Below are positions 53,451-62,795 of a DNA stretch of 64,000 bases, in pieces. The notes under the pieces are model-generated. The model made no database searches and had not been told where the DNA came from. It saw only the letters and a program-made list of their open reading frames with translations. The first letter of the stretch is position 1, and each line of letters opens with the position of its first letter. The stretch lies in NCBI RefSeq assembly GCF_000819565.1, contig NZ_CP004393.1:3348001-3412000 (forward strand). Reading direction: 5' to 3'. This stretch comes from Celeribacter indicus. GTDB lineage: Bacteria > Pseudomonadota > Alphaproteobacteria > Rhodobacterales > Rhodobacteraceae. The position numbers and the translations under genes are program-made.

Positions 53451-54678
53451 GCTGACCGTCGCCCCCGCGCTCGCCCGTCAGGTGAAGCGCCCGCGGGATC
53501 CGCGCATCGACGCGTTCCGCGGGCTCGCACTCCTGATGATCTTCTTCGATCACACGCCGGACAACCCCTACCAGTACCTCACGGTGCGCAACATCGGCTT
53601 CTCCGATGCGGCCGAGGCCTTCTTCATCATGTCGGGCGTCGCCGCGGGGTTGGCCTATTCCGGCCGCTTCCTGCCCGAAGCGCGGAAGGAAAAGGGCCTC
53701 TGGCATGCCGTCTCCCCGATGTGGAAGCGGTCCTGGACCCTCTATCTCACGCAGATCTTCCTCACCGCCATGGCCATCGCGATCTTCGCCGGCGGTGCCG
53801 TGTTCTTCGGCCTCGACACCCTGCTGACGCAGATCAATCTCAAGCAGGTCTTCACCAACACCGAGGAGGCGCTGATCGGCATCCCCCTGCTGGGACACCA
53901 GCTCGGCTATGTGAACATCCTTCCGGCCTATTCCGTGCTCCTCTTCGTGGGTCCGCTCGCGATCTTCCTGGGGGTCCGGCGGCCCTGGCACCTGCTCGCC
54001 GCCTCTGCCGCGCTCTGGTTCGCGGCCGGGATCTGGCGCCTGAACCTGCCGAACTATCCCAATTCGGGCGGCTGGTTCTTCAACCCGATCGCCTGGCAGT
54101 TCATCTTCGTCATCGGGCTGCTGACCGGGATCTTCCTGCACCGCGGCGAGCGCCTCGTGCCGAAATCGCCCTGGCTCTTCGGCCTCGCCCTCGGCTGGCT
54201 CGCGATGGTGCTCGCCTGGCGCTACCTGCCCGTCTTCGGCCCGTTCATGAACCACCAGATGTCGCTCCTCGCGAAGGCCGGACTGCCCTTCAACATCACC
54301 TCGCATGACAAGACCTTCCTGGCGGTGCCGCGCCTCACCCACGCGCTCGCGCTCGCCTATGTGCTGTCCTGCATGGGCTGGGTCACCCGCCTCACCGGGA
54401 CACGGGCCTTGTCCTTCCTGCGCCTGCTCGGGCGGCAGGGGCTCCTGGTCTTCGCCACCGGCACCATCCTGTCGCTCATCGGCCATGTCGTCTACGGCGC
54501 GGCGGAGGAGGCCCGCTGGGTCGTCTGGCTCTACCCGCTCTTCGGGATCTTCGCGATGATCCTCGCCGCCTGGCTCGGCGACATCCAGAAGCGCGGACGC
54601 CGCGTCGCGGAGGCCCCCCCGGCCTCCTCGCCGCGCCCCGCACCGGCGACTCCGCCGCGGGCGATGGCGGCGGAATAA
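53437..54678 (+). CDS. opgC: Periplasmic glucan succinyltransferase OpgC
   Basis: 413 residues from ATG 53437. It is a polytopic acyltransferase-type membrane protein with about ten hydrophobic helices. The N-terminal motif RIDAFRGLALLMIFFDHTPDNPY and the following FSDAAEAFFIMSGVAAGLAYS (~50-70) mark the OpgC family (PF10129-type), which adds succinyl groups to osmoregulated periplasmic glucans, making them anionic. The last ~35 residues form a Pro/Ala-rich tail. It is the last gene of the opg unit before the second tRNA-Glu. Confidence 0.92.
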   Translation: MSRHELTVAPALARQVKRPRDPRIDAFRGLALLMIFFDHTPDNPYQYLTVRNIGFSDAAEAFFIMSGVAAGLAYSGRFLPEARKEKGLWHAVSPMWKRSWTLYLTQIFLTAMAIAIFAGGAVFFGLDTLLTQINLKQVFTNTEEALIGIPLLGHQLGYVNILPAYSVLLFVGPLAIFLGVRRPWHLLAASAALWFAAGIWRLNLPNYPNSGGWFFNPIAWQFIFVIGLLTGIFLHRGERLVPKSPWLFGLALGWLAMVLAWRYLPVFGPFMNHQMSLLAKAGLPFNITSHDKTFLAVPRLTHALALAYVLSCMGWVTRLTGTRALSFLRLLGRQGLLVFATGTILSLIGHVVYGAAEEARWVVWLYPLFGIFAMILAAWLGDIQKRGRRVAEAPPASSPRPAPATPPRAMAAE

Positions 54679-54797
54679 AAGCCCGCGCAAGGCAGCCGCC
54701 GCCCCTCCACACCGGCTCCGGCACGCCGGCGCGGCGGCCCTCCTGCCCGACCGCAGCCCGACTGCGGAAAAATGCGCGGCGGGAGCGAAAATCCCTC

Positions 54798-54825
54798 TTG
54801 CGCGCGGGGCCGGCATTTCATACAA
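54798..54825 (+). promoter_or_regulatory. tRNA-Glu promoter (copy 2)
   Basis: TTGCGC (54798-54803) and ATACAA (54820-54825) with a 16-bp spacer, equivalent to the promoter of the first copy although the spacer sequence differs. Confidence 0.7.
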
Positions 54826-54923
54826 GCCGCCTCACGCCAAGCGCGGCCCGTTCGTCTATCGGTTAGGACGCCAGGTTTTCAACCTGGAAAGAGGGGTTCG
54901 ATTCCCCTACGGGCTGCCATTTC
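54824..54923 (+). repeat. 100-bp exact direct repeat, copy 2
   Basis: Identical to 48424-48523 over the tRNA-Glu gene and short flanks, same orientation, at the other end of the opg segment. Confidence 0.9.
54845..54919 (+). tRNA. tRNA-Glu (TTC), copy 2
   Basis: Same 75-nt sequence as the copy at 48445-48519, with anticodon TTC and CCA encoded. Confidence 0.97.
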
Positions 54924-55275
54924 CCCCCCTCCCCCGGAACGGCCTCTCCCTTGTCTCCCCGTGCGACAGCGTACGCGGCTCAGAAGCGACTCCCCCGCAA
55001 CCGGCGGTCGAGCCCGCGACCTTTCGCCCCGATCTTCGGAAAGCGGCCGCCGCGGTCCGGTCCCCGAAACGCCGTCCACACGGCGGCAGTCCCCCGGCAC
55101 ACCCCCGATCCGGCCTCAACTCTTTGTGAAATCTCGGGCTTCTTCCGCGAATGCGTCAACGCGCCACAGTGAGCTTCGCCGCAAACGGGCCTAGCCCCTT
55201 GTCGTATAAATCGTGGTCGGGCGTGCCGGCGACCTCGGCCGCCGGCGCCGTCCGGACAAAACAAAGGCACGCACA
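54920..55275. other. Intergenic region upstream of cyoA
   Basis: 356 bp between tRNA-Glu and cyoA. I see no gene. A TATAAAT box at ~55206-55212, about 65 bp before the start codon, is a likely -10 for the cyo operon; the matching -35 is weak. No FNR-type TTGAT-N4-ATCAA site was found. Confidence 0.45.
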
Positions 55276-56352
55276 TTGCATAGAATACGGCTTCTCCTGC
55301 TGGCTCTCGCCGGCGCTTTCGCGCTGTCCGGATGTCAGTATCACGTCCTGTCACCGCAGGGATGGGTCGGCGAGCAGCAGCGCAACCTGCTCGTCATCTC
55401 GACCCTGCTCATGCTGATCGTCATCCTCCCCGTCCTCTTCATGTCGGTCTATTTCCCGCTGCGATACCGCGCCGGCCGGGAGGACAAGTCGGATTACGAT
55501 CCCTCCTTCGAACACTCGAACAAGATCGAGGCGGTGATGTGGAGCATCCCGATCCTCATCGTGATCGCGCTCGGATATTTCACCTGGGTCTATACCCACC
55601 GGCTCGACCCCTACCGCCCGCTCGACCATCTCGGCGCCGGCGCGCCGGTCGAGGTGGAAGCGGTCGCGCTCGACTGGAAATGGCTGTTCATCTATCCCGA
55701 GTTCGGCGTCGCCTCGGTCAACGAGCTGGCGATCCCCGCGGGACGCCCGGTGAACTTCCGCCTGAGCTCCGCGACGGTGATGAACACGCTCTCGATCCCC
55801 GCGCTCGGCGGCATGGTCTATGCGATGGCCGGCATGGAGACGAAGCTGCATCTCATCGCCGATGAGGAAGGCACCTTCCCCGGCCGCTCCGCGCATTATT
55901 CCGGGCCGGGCTTCTCGCAGATGACCTTTGACACGCTGGCCATGGACGAGGACGGGTTCAACGCCTGGATCGCCACGCTGCGCGCCGGGGACGAAACGCT
56001 CGACCGCGCCCGCTACCTCGCGCTCGAGGCGCCGACGATCGACGAGCCGGTGCGCCATTTCGCCTCCGTCGAGGAGGGCCTGTTCGACCGGATCACCGGC
56101 ATGTGCGTCGAGGAGGGCAAGGTCTGCATGGGCCATATGATGATGCAGGACGAGATGGGCGGCGGCGGGCTCGAGGGCATCGCGAACGCGCCCGCCTACA
56201 GCTACGACCGCCAGCGCGCGATCGACGGCTTCGGCACGCGGATCGACCTGCCCGACCCCGATGTCGCGGCCTTCCACGAAGCCTTCCTCAACGACCCCGA
56301 CGCGATCTGCGGCCCCGGCTTTGCCGGCACGGAGACCAGAAACAATGGCTAA
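55276..56352 (+). CDS. cyoA: Ubiquinol oxidase (bo-type) subunit II, CyoA
   Basis: 358 residues from TTG 55276 ([19 protein letters not shown]: lipobox LSGC), which fits the known lipoprotein CyoA. Two transmembrane helices are followed by a cupredoxin-like periplasmic domain ([39 protein letters not shown]). The CuA-binding cysteines of cytochrome oxidase subunit II are missing, so the donor is quinol. Ends with an 8-bp overlap with cyoB. Confidence 0.92.
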   Translation: MHRIRLLLLALAGAFALSGCQYHVLSPQGWVGEQQRNLLVISTLLMLIVILPVLFMSVYFPLRYRAGREDKSDYDPSFEHSNKIEAVMWSIPILIVIALGYFTWVYTHRLDPYRPLDHLGAGAPVEVEAVALDWKWLFIYPEFGVASVNELAIPAGRPVNFRLSSATVMNTLSIPALGGMVYAMAGMETKLHLIADEEGTFPGRSAHYSGPGFSQMTFDTLAMDEDGFNAWIATLRAGDETLDRARYLALEAPTIDEPVRHFASVEEGLFDRITGMCVEEGKVCMGHMMMQDEMGGGGLEGIANAPAYSYDRQRAIDGFGTRIDLPDPDVAAFHEAFLNDPDAICGPGFAGTETRNNG

Positions 56353-58333
56353 CGCACACCCCGCTGAAACCCTCTCCCCCGTCTTCGGGCGGCTCACCCC
56401 CGACTGGATCCCGCTTCACGAGCCGATCCTCGTCGGCACCTTCGCCGGCATCGCGCTCGGCGGCCTCCTCCTGCTCGCGCTGCTGACGCGCTACCGCCTC
56501 TGGGCGCCGCTGTGGCGCGACTGGATCACCTCGGTCGACCACAAGAAGATCGGGATCATGTACATGATCCTCGGCTTCGTCATGCTGGTGCGCGGCTTCG
56601 CCGATGCGCTCATGATGCGCCTGCAACAGGCGATGGCCGCGGGCGGCGCCGAAGGCTACCTGCCGCCGCATCACTACGATCAGGTCTTCACCGCGCACGG
56701 GGTGATCATGATCTTCTTCGTCGCGATGCCCTTCGTCACCGGCCTGATGAACTACGTCATGCCGCTCCAGATCGGGGCGCGCGACGTCGCCTTCCCCTTC
56801 CTCAACAACTATTCCTTCTGGATGACCGTCGCGGGGGCGCTCCTGGTCAACATCTCCCTCTTCGTCGGGGAATTCGCACGGGTGGGCTGGCTCGCCTTCC
56901 CGCCCCTGTCGGGGGCGAGCTATTCCACCGGGCCGGGGATGGATTACTACCTTTGGGCGCTCCAGATCGCCGGCGTCGGTACGACCCTGTCGGGCATCAA
57001 CCTGATCGCGACCATCCTCAAGATGCGCGCGAAGGGCATGCGCCTGTTCGACATGCCGATCTTCGCCTGGACCACGCTCATCACCAACGTGCTGATCGTC
57101 GTCGCCTTCCCGGTGCTGACCGCCACGCTCGCGCTGCTCACGCTCGACCGCTACCTCGACTTCCGCTTCTTCACGAACGATTTCGGCGGCAATGCGATGA
57201 TGTATATCAACCTGATCTGGATCTGGGGCCACCCCGAGGTCTATATCCTCATCATCCCCTGTTTCGGCGTCTTCTCCGAGATCGTCGCAACCTTCTCGCG
57301 CAAGCCGATCTTCGGCTATCGCACGATGGTCTGGGCCACGGCCTGCATCATGGTGCTGTCCTTCGTCGTCTGGCTGCACCACTTCTTCACCATGGGATCG
57401 GGGGCGAACGTCAACACCTTCTTCGGCATCACCACGATGATCATCGCCGTGCCGACGGGGGTAAAGATCTTCAACTGGCTCTTCACCATGTACAAGGGAT
57501 CGGTGCGCCTCGAGGTGCCGATGCTCTGGACCATCGGCTTCCTCGTCACCTTCACCATCGGCGGGATGACGGGCGTGCTCCTCGCCGTGCCGCCGGTGGA
57601 TTTCCAGCTCCACAACACGCTGTTCCTGATCGCGCATTTCCACAACGTGATCATCGGCGGCGTCGTCTTCGCCGTCTATGCCGCCGTCACCTACTGGTGG
57701 CCGAAGGCCTTCGGCTTCCGGCTCGACGACACATGGGGCAAGCGCAGCTTCTGGTTCTGGCTCACCGGGTTCTACGTCGCCTTCATGCCGCTCTACGCGC
57801 TGGGGCTCATGGGGGTCACCCGCCGCATGAACGCCTACCCGGACCCGGCATGGCAGCCCTATTTCATCGTCGCGGCCATCGGTGCGGTGCTGATCCTCAT
57901 GGGCATCCTCTCGACCTTCGTCACCTTCTACGTCTCGATCCGCGACCGCGCCGCCCTCGCCTGCGGCAACGATCCCTGGGACGGGCGCACGCTCGAATGG
58001 GCGACGCAGTCCCCGCCCGCGCCCTACAACTTCCCCGAGGGCATCAAGGTCGTCGGGCGCGAAGCCTTCTGGTACATGAAGCAGACCGGCTTCAGATGGT
58101 CGGGCCGCTATCACCCGATCCACATGCCGAAGAACACCGCGACCGGCGTGCTCCTGTCGGCGGGGGCGCTCGTCTTCGGCTTCGCGATGGTCTGGTACAT
58201 CTGGTGGCTCGCCCTCCTGAGCTTCGCGGCCATGCTCGCCCTCGGGATCGCCCATACCTTCAACTACAACCGCGACTATTTCATCCCGACCGAGGACATC
58301 GCCGCGACCGAAGCGAAAGGAGCCTCGGCATGA
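56345..58333 (+). CDS. cyoB: Ubiquinol oxidase subunit I, CyoB
   Basis: 662 residues. It is a haem-copper oxidase subunit with ~15 helices: [12 protein letters not shown] (haem His), [17 protein letters not shown] (CuB His and Tyr of the cross-linked pair), WLHHFFTMG (CuB His) and [16 protein letters not shown] (haem His ligands). The long C-terminal part is typical of bo3 CyoB. It reduces O2 with proton pumping. cyoC starts at an ATGA overlap. Confidence 0.96.
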   Translation: MANAHPAETLSPVFGRLTPDWIPLHEPILVGTFAGIALGGLLLLALLTRYRLWAPLWRDWITSVDHKKIGIMYMILGFVMLVRGFADALMMRLQQAMAAGGAEGYLPPHHYDQVFTAHGVIMIFFVAMPFVTGLMNYVMPLQIGARDVAFPFLNNYSFWMTVAGALLVNISLFVGEFARVGWLAFPPLSGASYSTGPGMDYYLWALQIAGVGTTLSGINLIATILKMRAKGMRLFDMPIFAWTTLITNVLIVVAFPVLTATLALLTLDRYLDFRFFTNDFGGNAMMYINLIWIWGHPEVYILIIPCFGVFSEIVATFSRKPIFGYRTMVWATACIMVLSFVVWLHHFFTMGSGANVNTFFGITTMIIAVPTGVKIFNWLFTMYKGSVRLEVPMLWTIGFLVTFTIGGMTGVLLAVPPVDFQLHNTLFLIAHFHNVIIGGVVFAVYAAVTYWWPKAFGFRLDDTWGKRSFWFWLTGFYVAFMPLYALGLMGVTRRMNAYPDPAWQPYFIVAAIGAVLILMGILSTFVTFYVSIRDRAALACGNDPWDGRTLEWATQSPPAPYNFPEGIKVVGREAFWYMKQTGFRWSGRYHPIHMPKNTATGVLLSAGALVFGFAMVWYIWWLALLSFAAMLALGIAHTFNYNRDYFIPTEDIAATEAKGASA

Positions 58334-58983
58334 CGACCACCGAGTTCGACACCGACATCGACTTCCCGCCGGAGAACCCGGTCCCGCATGTGCGGGGCCG
58401 CGATCCCGAGGAATTCGACCACGGCCCCCATGTCAGCCCGACGCCCATCGGATTCTGGATCTACCTGATGAGCGACTGCATCATCTTCGGGGCCCTGTTC
58501 GCGACCTATGCGGTGCTCGGCGGCAACTATGCCGGCGGCCCCGCGCCGAAAGACCTGTTCGAGGCCGGCTTCGTCGCGGTGGAAACCGCGCTGCTGCTCG
58601 CCTCCTCGATCACCTTCGGGCTTGCCATGCTGGCCGCCGACAAGGGAAAGCGGGAAACCACGCTGAAATGGCTCGCCGTCACCGGCCTTCTCGGGGCGGG
58701 CTTCATCGGGATGGAGCTCTACGAGTTCAACCACCTGATCCATATCGGCGCGGGACCGGACCGCTCCGCCTTCCTCTCGGCCTTCTTCGCGCTCGTCGGC
58801 ACCCACGGGCTGCACGTCACGGGCGGGCTGATCTGGCTCATGACGCTGATGGTGCAACTCGCGCAGCGCGGGCTCACCACCGAGAACATGCGCCGCCTCG
58901 GCACGCTGTCGATGTTCTGGCACTTCCTCGATCTCGTGTGGATCGGCGTCTTTTCCTTCGTCTACCTCGTGAGGCTGATCTGA
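58330..58983 (+). CDS. cyoC: Ubiquinol oxidase subunit III, CyoC
   Basis: 217 residues with five helices, the first from [27 protein letters not shown] and the last [21 protein letters not shown]. The short polar N-terminus is extended. It is coupled to cyoB by ATGA and directly abuts cyoD, the standard operon order. Confidence 0.95.
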   Translation: MTTTEFDTDIDFPPENPVPHVRGRDPEEFDHGPHVSPTPIGFWIYLMSDCIIFGALFATYAVLGGNYAGGPAPKDLFEAGFVAVETALLLASSITFGLAMLAADKGKRETTLKWLAVTGLLGAGFIGMELYEFNHLIHIGAGPDRSAFLSAFFALVGTHGLHVTGGLIWLMTLMVQLAQRGLTTENMRRLGTLSMFWHFLDLVWIGVFSFVYLVRLI

Positions 58984-59396
58984 TGGCACATGACACGCAA
59001 CTCCACGACCACGACCACGACCACGACCACACGGAGCACGGCCACGGCACCATGGGCCAGCTGATGATCGGCTTCGCCCTCGCCGCGCTCCTGACGATCA
59101 TCCCCTTCGCCCTCGTCATGGGCGAGGTCGATCTGAGCCGGTCCACGCTCATCGCCCTCATCATGGGCCTCGGCGCGGTCCAGATCGTCGTGCATCTCGT
59201 CTTCTTCCTCCACCTCAACGCCTCGAAGGAGGAGGGCAACACGCTCATGGCGACGATCCTCGCGGTGCTCATCCTCGCCATCGTGCTGGCGGGCTCACTC
59301 TGGGTGATGCACAACATGAACGAGAACATGATGCCGCAGCACGAGATGGACCGGCATATCGAACGGATGAAGAGCCTTCAGTCGCAACAGGGCTAA
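58983..59396 (+). CDS. cyoD: Ubiquinol oxidase subunit IV, CyoD, with His/Asp-rich N-terminus
   Basis: 137 residues. The N-terminus carries HDHDHDHDHTEHGHG (residues ~8-22) before three helices starting GQLMIGFALAALLTIIPFALVMGEVDLSRSTLIALIMGLGAVQIVVHLVFFLHLN. CyoD normally lacks such a run of histidines; it could bind metal, perhaps copper, and the helices themselves are ordinary. A strong terminator follows. Confidence 0.93.
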   Translation: MAHDTQLHDHDHDHDHTEHGHGTMGQLMIGFALAALLTIIPFALVMGEVDLSRSTLIALIMGLGAVQIVVHLVFFLHLNASKEEGNTLMATILAVLILAIVLAGSLWVMHNMNENMMPQHEMDRHIERMKSLQSQQG

Positions 59397-59415
59397 CTGT
59401 CGTTCCGAACTCCAC

Positions 59416-59448
59416 GGCCGGGGCCCTGTCCGGGCGGCCCCGGCCTTT
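59416..59448 (+). terminator. GC-rich terminator after cyoD
   Basis: Perfect 10-bp stem GGCCGGGGCC/GGCCCCGGCC followed by TTTCCC. It sits 19 bp after the cyoD stop and before SURF1. The U-run is short, so partial read-through to the SURF1 gene is likely. Confidence 0.7.
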
Positions 59449-59471
59449 CCCTTCCTTCGAGGATCTTCGCG

Positions 59472-60197
59472 ATGCGTCTCTCCGCGCGCCTTCTCATCGC
59501 CACACTCGTCGCCGTGATCGGCGTCGCGGGCTTCACGAGCCTCGGGATCTGGCAGGTGCAGCGGCTCGGATGGAAACTCGACCTGATCGAGCGGGTGGAG
59601 GCCCGCATCCATGCCGATCCCGTCCCTGCCCCCGGTCCCGAGGACTGGCCGGCGATCACGGCGGAGAGTGACGAATATACCCGCGTCACCCTCACCGGCA
59701 GGTTCCTCGACGCGGAAGAGGTCCTGATCTACACGCCCTCCGATTTCGGCCCGGCGGATTACGTGCTCACGCCGCTCGCGCGCGACGACGGGACCGTGGT
59801 GATGGTCAACCGCGGCATCGTGCCGCTCGAACGCGCGCAGGCCGGCGACTATACCCGCGTCGCGGGAGAGACCACCGTCACCGGCCTCCTGCGCATCTCC
59901 GAGGACGAGGGCTGGCTGTTCTCGCGCGACAACGATCCCGACAACGGCCTCTGGAATCGCCGCGACATCGGCTCCATCACCGCGGCGCTGGGGCTGCGCA
60001 ACGCCGCGCCCTATTTCGTCGATCAGGAATTGACGGACCCGCAGGGCTGGCCGCGCGGCGGGCAGACCGTCGTCCATTTCCGCAACGCCCATCTGGGCTA
60101 CGCGCTGACATGGTTCACCCTCGCTGCGGTCGTGGCGGGCGGCTACGTGCTCCTCCTGCGCCTCGAGACCCGCGGACGCGGTCAGGGCCAGGGGTAA
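59472..60197 (+). CDS. SURF1-family cytochrome oxidase assembly protein
   Basis: 241 residues with two membrane helices at the ends (residues ~7-25, LLIATLVAVIGVAGFTSLG, and ~208-229, ALTWFTLAAVVAGGYVLLL) and a periplasmic central domain: IWQVQRLGWKLDLIERVEARI, VTLTGRFLDAEEVLIY, RGIVPLERAQ. SURF1 helps insert haem into haem-copper oxidases. Its place after cyoABCD suggests it serves the bo oxidase. It overlaps the convergent cytochrome gene by 16 bp. Confidence 0.9.
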   Translation: MRLSARLLIATLVAVIGVAGFTSLGIWQVQRLGWKLDLIERVEARIHADPVPAPGPEDWPAITAESDEYTRVTLTGRFLDAEEVLIYTPSDFGPADYVLTPLARDDGTVVMVNRGIVPLERAQAGDYTRVAGETTVTGLLRISEDEGWLFSRDNDPDNGLWNRRDIGSITAALGLRNAAPYFVDQELTDPQGWPRGGQTVVHFRNAHLGYALTWFTLAAVVAGGYVLLLRLETRGRGQGQG

Positions 60198-60628
60198 TCC
60201 GCCACCGTGACGCCCATGGCGTCGAGCTCCTCGACGACGAGCCGGCGATAGGCCACCACGTCGGGCACCGCCTCGGCGCGCCGGCGGGTGACTTCCTCCC
60301 CCGTGAACCGGGCAATCCCGCCCTCCGGCGCCCCGCCCCATGTGTCGATGACGTAATTCATCACCCCGGCGATCTCCGCATCCGTGAGCGAGGAGCCGAC
60401 GACGCCCGGCACATGCATCATGTAGGTGCGCCCCCGCTCCGTCGCGGCGATATGGCCCACGCTGCCGGGAAAGGCCGGGATGCCGCCCTCGGGCGAGCCC
60501 GCGCCCCCGAACCCGTGACACCCGGCACAGCGCAGCACGTAATTGGTGTAGGCCGACCGCTCCGGCTGGTCCGCCGCTGCCGCGGCGCATGGCAGGGCGG
60601 CAAGCACGAGGGCCGCAATCCGTCGCAT
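60182..60628 (-). CDS. Monohaem cytochrome c (downstream of the mau genes)
   Basis: 148 residues from MRRIAALVLAALPCAAAAADQPERSAYTNYVLRCAGCHGFGGAGSPEGGIPAFPGSVGHI. A signal peptide precedes the haem motif CAGCH (~34-38); the downstream GRTYMMHVPGVVGSSLTDAEIAGVMNYVIDTWGG supplies candidate Met axial ligands. Periplasmic. It is the last gene of the mau-oriented run and follows another cytochrome by 14 bp, a place where Paracoccus-type clusters have amicyanin and mauG-related genes. Confidence 0.85.
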   Translation of the reverse strand: MRRIAALVLAALPCAAAAADQPERSAYTNYVLRCAGCHGFGGAGSPEGGIPAFPGSVGHIAATERGRTYMMHVPGVVGSSLTDAEIAGVMNYVIDTWGGAPEGGIARFTGEEVTRRRAEAVPDVVAYRRLVVEELDAMGVTVADYPWP

Positions 60629-60642
60629 CCTCTCTCCTTTCC

Positions 60643-61092
60643 TCACTCCGCGGGGCGCATCGCGCGCAGGTCCGCATGGCTCGGGCGCGTCTCCCGCGCC
60701 GCCGCGATCTCCTCGACGCCCAGCGCGCTGCCGGTCTCCCCGAGCGTGCCGAGCACCCATGTGCCGATCTCCGCAAGCTCCTCGTCCGTCGTGCCCGCCA
60801 CCGGGGGCATGATGAGGCCGGCATAGGTCTGCCCCTCGACGACGAGCGTGCCGTTCAGGCCCGAGACCATCACGCCCGCAAGATACTCCGGCGCCGCCTC
60901 GCCAAGCCCCTGCCAGAAGGCCGGGCGGTCGAGCGGCGGCGCAAGCCCCGGATTGCCGGTCCCGCCCGTATTGTGGCAGGCGGCACAATGGATCTCGAAC
61001 AGCGCCTCGCCGTCTTCGGCCAGCGCCGGAGCGGCGGCGAGAAGGGCCGCGGCCAGCACCGCAGCCCTCCGGTCGGTCAGTCCCGATCGCAC
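60643..61092 (-). CDS. Monohaem cytochrome c next to mauA
   Basis: 149 residues from GTG 61092 (VRSGLTDRRAAVLAAALLAAAPALA), which gives a full signal peptide; a GTG at 61059 with GGAGGG upstream is the other option. The haem motif is CAACH (FEIHCAACHNTGGTGNPGLAPPLDRP), and candidate Met ligands occur in YLAGVMVSGLNG and YAGLIMPPVAGTTDEELAEIGTWV. It begins 8 bp after the mauA stop, so it is likely cotranscribed and could accept electrons from methylamine dehydrogenase in place of amicyanin (inference). Confidence 0.85.
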   Translation of the reverse strand: MRSGLTDRRAAVLAAALLAAAPALAEDGEALFEIHCAACHNTGGTGNPGLAPPLDRPAFWQGLGEAAPEYLAGVMVSGLNGTLVVEGQTYAGLIMPPVAGTTDEELAEIGTWVLGTLGETGSALGVEEIAAARETRPSHADLRAMRPAE

Positions 61093-61099
61093 CTCCGGC

Positions 61100-61624
61100 T
61101 CACTCCGCAAGGCCGACGACCACCGACACGGTGCAGTGATAGCCCTTGTCCGTGTTGGCCATGCACCAGTTGATGTCGTTGTAGAGCCCCATGCGATAGC
61201 CCGGACGTTCGCCCTCGGACGTATAGCAGAAGGTCGCGGAGCCGACCTGCGGCTTGCCGCAGCAGTCGTTGTAGGACACGAGGTAGTCGCGCCCGTCCTC
61301 CGGGTTCGAACAGGTGCCGACCCAGGACACGGCCGAGGCCGAGGACCCCGGCGGGCATTGCGTGAGCGAACCGCCCGAGGTGGAACAGAGGTTGCCGTCG
61401 AGCGCGCAATGCCGCCAGTAGCCGCAGGCGTCGTCCTCCGCCGCCCCCGCCGCGCTCGCGCGCCGGTCGAAGGGCAGGATCGGGCTCGCCACCACGCCGC
61501 CGAGGATCGTGGCCCCGGCCTTCGCCATGAAGCTGCGCCGCCCGAGGCTGCGCGCCGCCGTGCGCGCACCGGTCTCCACGCGCCGGTCGAGGGATTTCAT
61601 CAGTTTGTCGATCAGTCTGGTCAT
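61100..61624 (-). CDS. mauA: Methylamine dehydrogenase light (beta) chain, MauA
   Basis: 174 residues with a long twin-arginine-type leader (GRRSFMAKAGATILGG). The mature part keeps the TTQ tryptophans: SWVGTC (Trp57 of Paracoccus numbering) and DINWCM (Trp108), and the catalytic Asp in YNDCCG (Asp76). The Cys pattern is ACGYWRHC, LCSTSGG, QCPPG, TCSNP, DCCG, FCYTSEG, WCM, HCT: ten cysteines instead of twelve, missing the equivalents of Cys38 and Cys86. It follows mauD by 28 bp. Confidence 0.95.
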   Translation of the reverse strand: MTRLIDKLMKSLDRRVETGARTAARSLGRRSFMAKAGATILGGVVASPILPFDRRASAAGAAEDDACGYWRHCALDGNLCSTSGGSLTQCPPGSSASAVSWVGTCSNPEDGRDYLVSYNDCCGKPQVGSATFCYTSEGERPGYRMGLYNDINWCMANTDKGYHCTVSVVVGLAE

Positions 61625-61652
61625 CGTCGGAACCTTTCGGAATGGGTGAGGG

Positions 61653-62249
61653 TCAGGCGGTCATGCGACCGGAGGCCACGGCGGCCTGGAGCGAGGGGAT
61701 GCCCGTCTCGGAGGCGGTGAAGAGGCTTTCGAGCTGTTCGCGCGAATTCACGAGCCCCTTGGCGCGCACCCGCCCGTCCGGGCCGATCAGCACCGCAAAG
61801 GGCAGTTTCGCGACCTTGAAGGTCATGCCGAGGTCGGGAGAAAGCACATAGGGGAAGCTGTCGAGCGCCTCGGCCTCGATCAGCCGCCGATGCGCCGCCT
61901 CGCGCCCGTCGGAGGCAAGCACCACGTCGAGCCAGCCGCGCTCGTCGTCCCGGATCGACCGGATCGCGGGCAGGAGCGCCTTGCAGATCGGGCAGGTGGT
62001 CGAGAGGAAGAAGACGAGCTGCGCCCGCCCCTCCGGCCCGCCGAGCGGAAGCTCCGCCCCGTTGAGGTTCGGCAGGCGCATCGCCGGGACGGCCTCCCCG
62101 ATCTCGGGACCGCTGTCGCTGATCATCGCGCCCACGGGGGAGACCCGCTCGAACAGGATGCCGATCTGGCGCGCAAGCGCGAAGATGATGGCGATCTGGA
62201 CGAGCACGACGACCCAGAGCGCGATATTGGAAAAGATGAGTATGGTCAT
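61653..62249 (-). CDS. mauD: MauD, thiol-disulfide exchange protein for MauA maturation
   Basis: 198 residues. An N-terminal membrane helix (residues ~4-24) is followed by a thioredoxin-like periplasmic domain with the active-site CPIC in FFLSTTCPICKALLPAIRSIRDDERGW (~85). MauD is required for disulfide formation in the MADH light chain. It starts 18 bp after mauE, with AAGGACAAGGAT upstream. Confidence 0.93.
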   Translation of the reverse strand: MTILIFSNIALWVVVLVQIAIIFALARQIGILFERVSPVGAMISDSGPEIGEAVPAMRLPNLNGAELPLGGPEGRAQLVFFLSTTCPICKALLPAIRSIRDDERGWLDVVLASDGREAAHRRLIEAEALDSFPYVLSPDLGMTFKVAKLPFAVLIGPDGRVRAKGLVNSREQLESLFTASETGIPSLQAAVASGRMTA

Positions 62250-62267
62250 ATCCTTGTCCTTCCTCGC

Positions 62268-62795
62268 TCATCCGGCCTGGCGGATGTGCGGCAGATGCGA
62301 GGCGAGCTTTTCCGCCACGCCATAGATCGCGGTGAGCGTCAGCCCGGCGGTGAGCGCTATCGCCGCCCCCGCCGCGCCGAGCGCGCCGACCGGAATCGCG
62401 GCGACGATGAGCGCGGCCAGCGTCAGCAGCGCGTTGCGCGCGAGCGTGAGCGGGGAGACGACCTGCGGCACACCTCCGCAGCCGCAGTCGATCTCGGTCC
62501 GCCCGCGCAGCAGCGCCAGCGCCATGAGCCCGCCATAGCCCGCAAAGAGCCCCGCCGCGAGGAGCCCGCCGGCCGGCCGGGTGAGCGGCACGATCAGGGC
62601 CGCGACGGCAAGCACCTCGAGCCCCGCGAGCCCGCGCACGATCGCGGGCACCATGTGACGCGGCGCAATGGCATAGCCCTGCGCAAATCCGACCGTCTCG
62701 TGGAACGCCGTCCACTTGTGGAAGGCCGCGCGCGCGATCACCAGCACGAGAAAGGTGGTGAGCGTCGCCGCCGCAAGCTGTCCGAGCCCCGCCAT
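62268..62795 (-). CDS. mauE: MauE, membrane protein for methylamine dehydrogenase biogenesis
   Basis: 175 residues with about four to five helices (AATLTTFLVLVIARAAFHKW, AGLEVLAVAALIVPLT, GGLLAAGLFAGYGGLMAL, ALLTLAALIVAAIPVGALG). A CxC motif (EIDCGCGG, ~101) is typical of this DoxX/MauE-type family. It acts with MauD in MADH maturation. Its ATG overlaps the mauB stop by one base (TGATG). Confidence 0.93.
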   Translation of the reverse strand: MAGLGQLAAATLTTFLVLVIARAAFHKWTAFHETVGFAQGYAIAPRHMVPAIVRGLAGLEVLAVAALIVPLTRPAGGLLAAGLFAGYGGLMALALLRGRTEIDCGCGGVPQVVSPLTLARNALLTLAALIVAAIPVGALGAAGAAIALTAGLTLTAIYGVAEKLASHLPHIRQAG

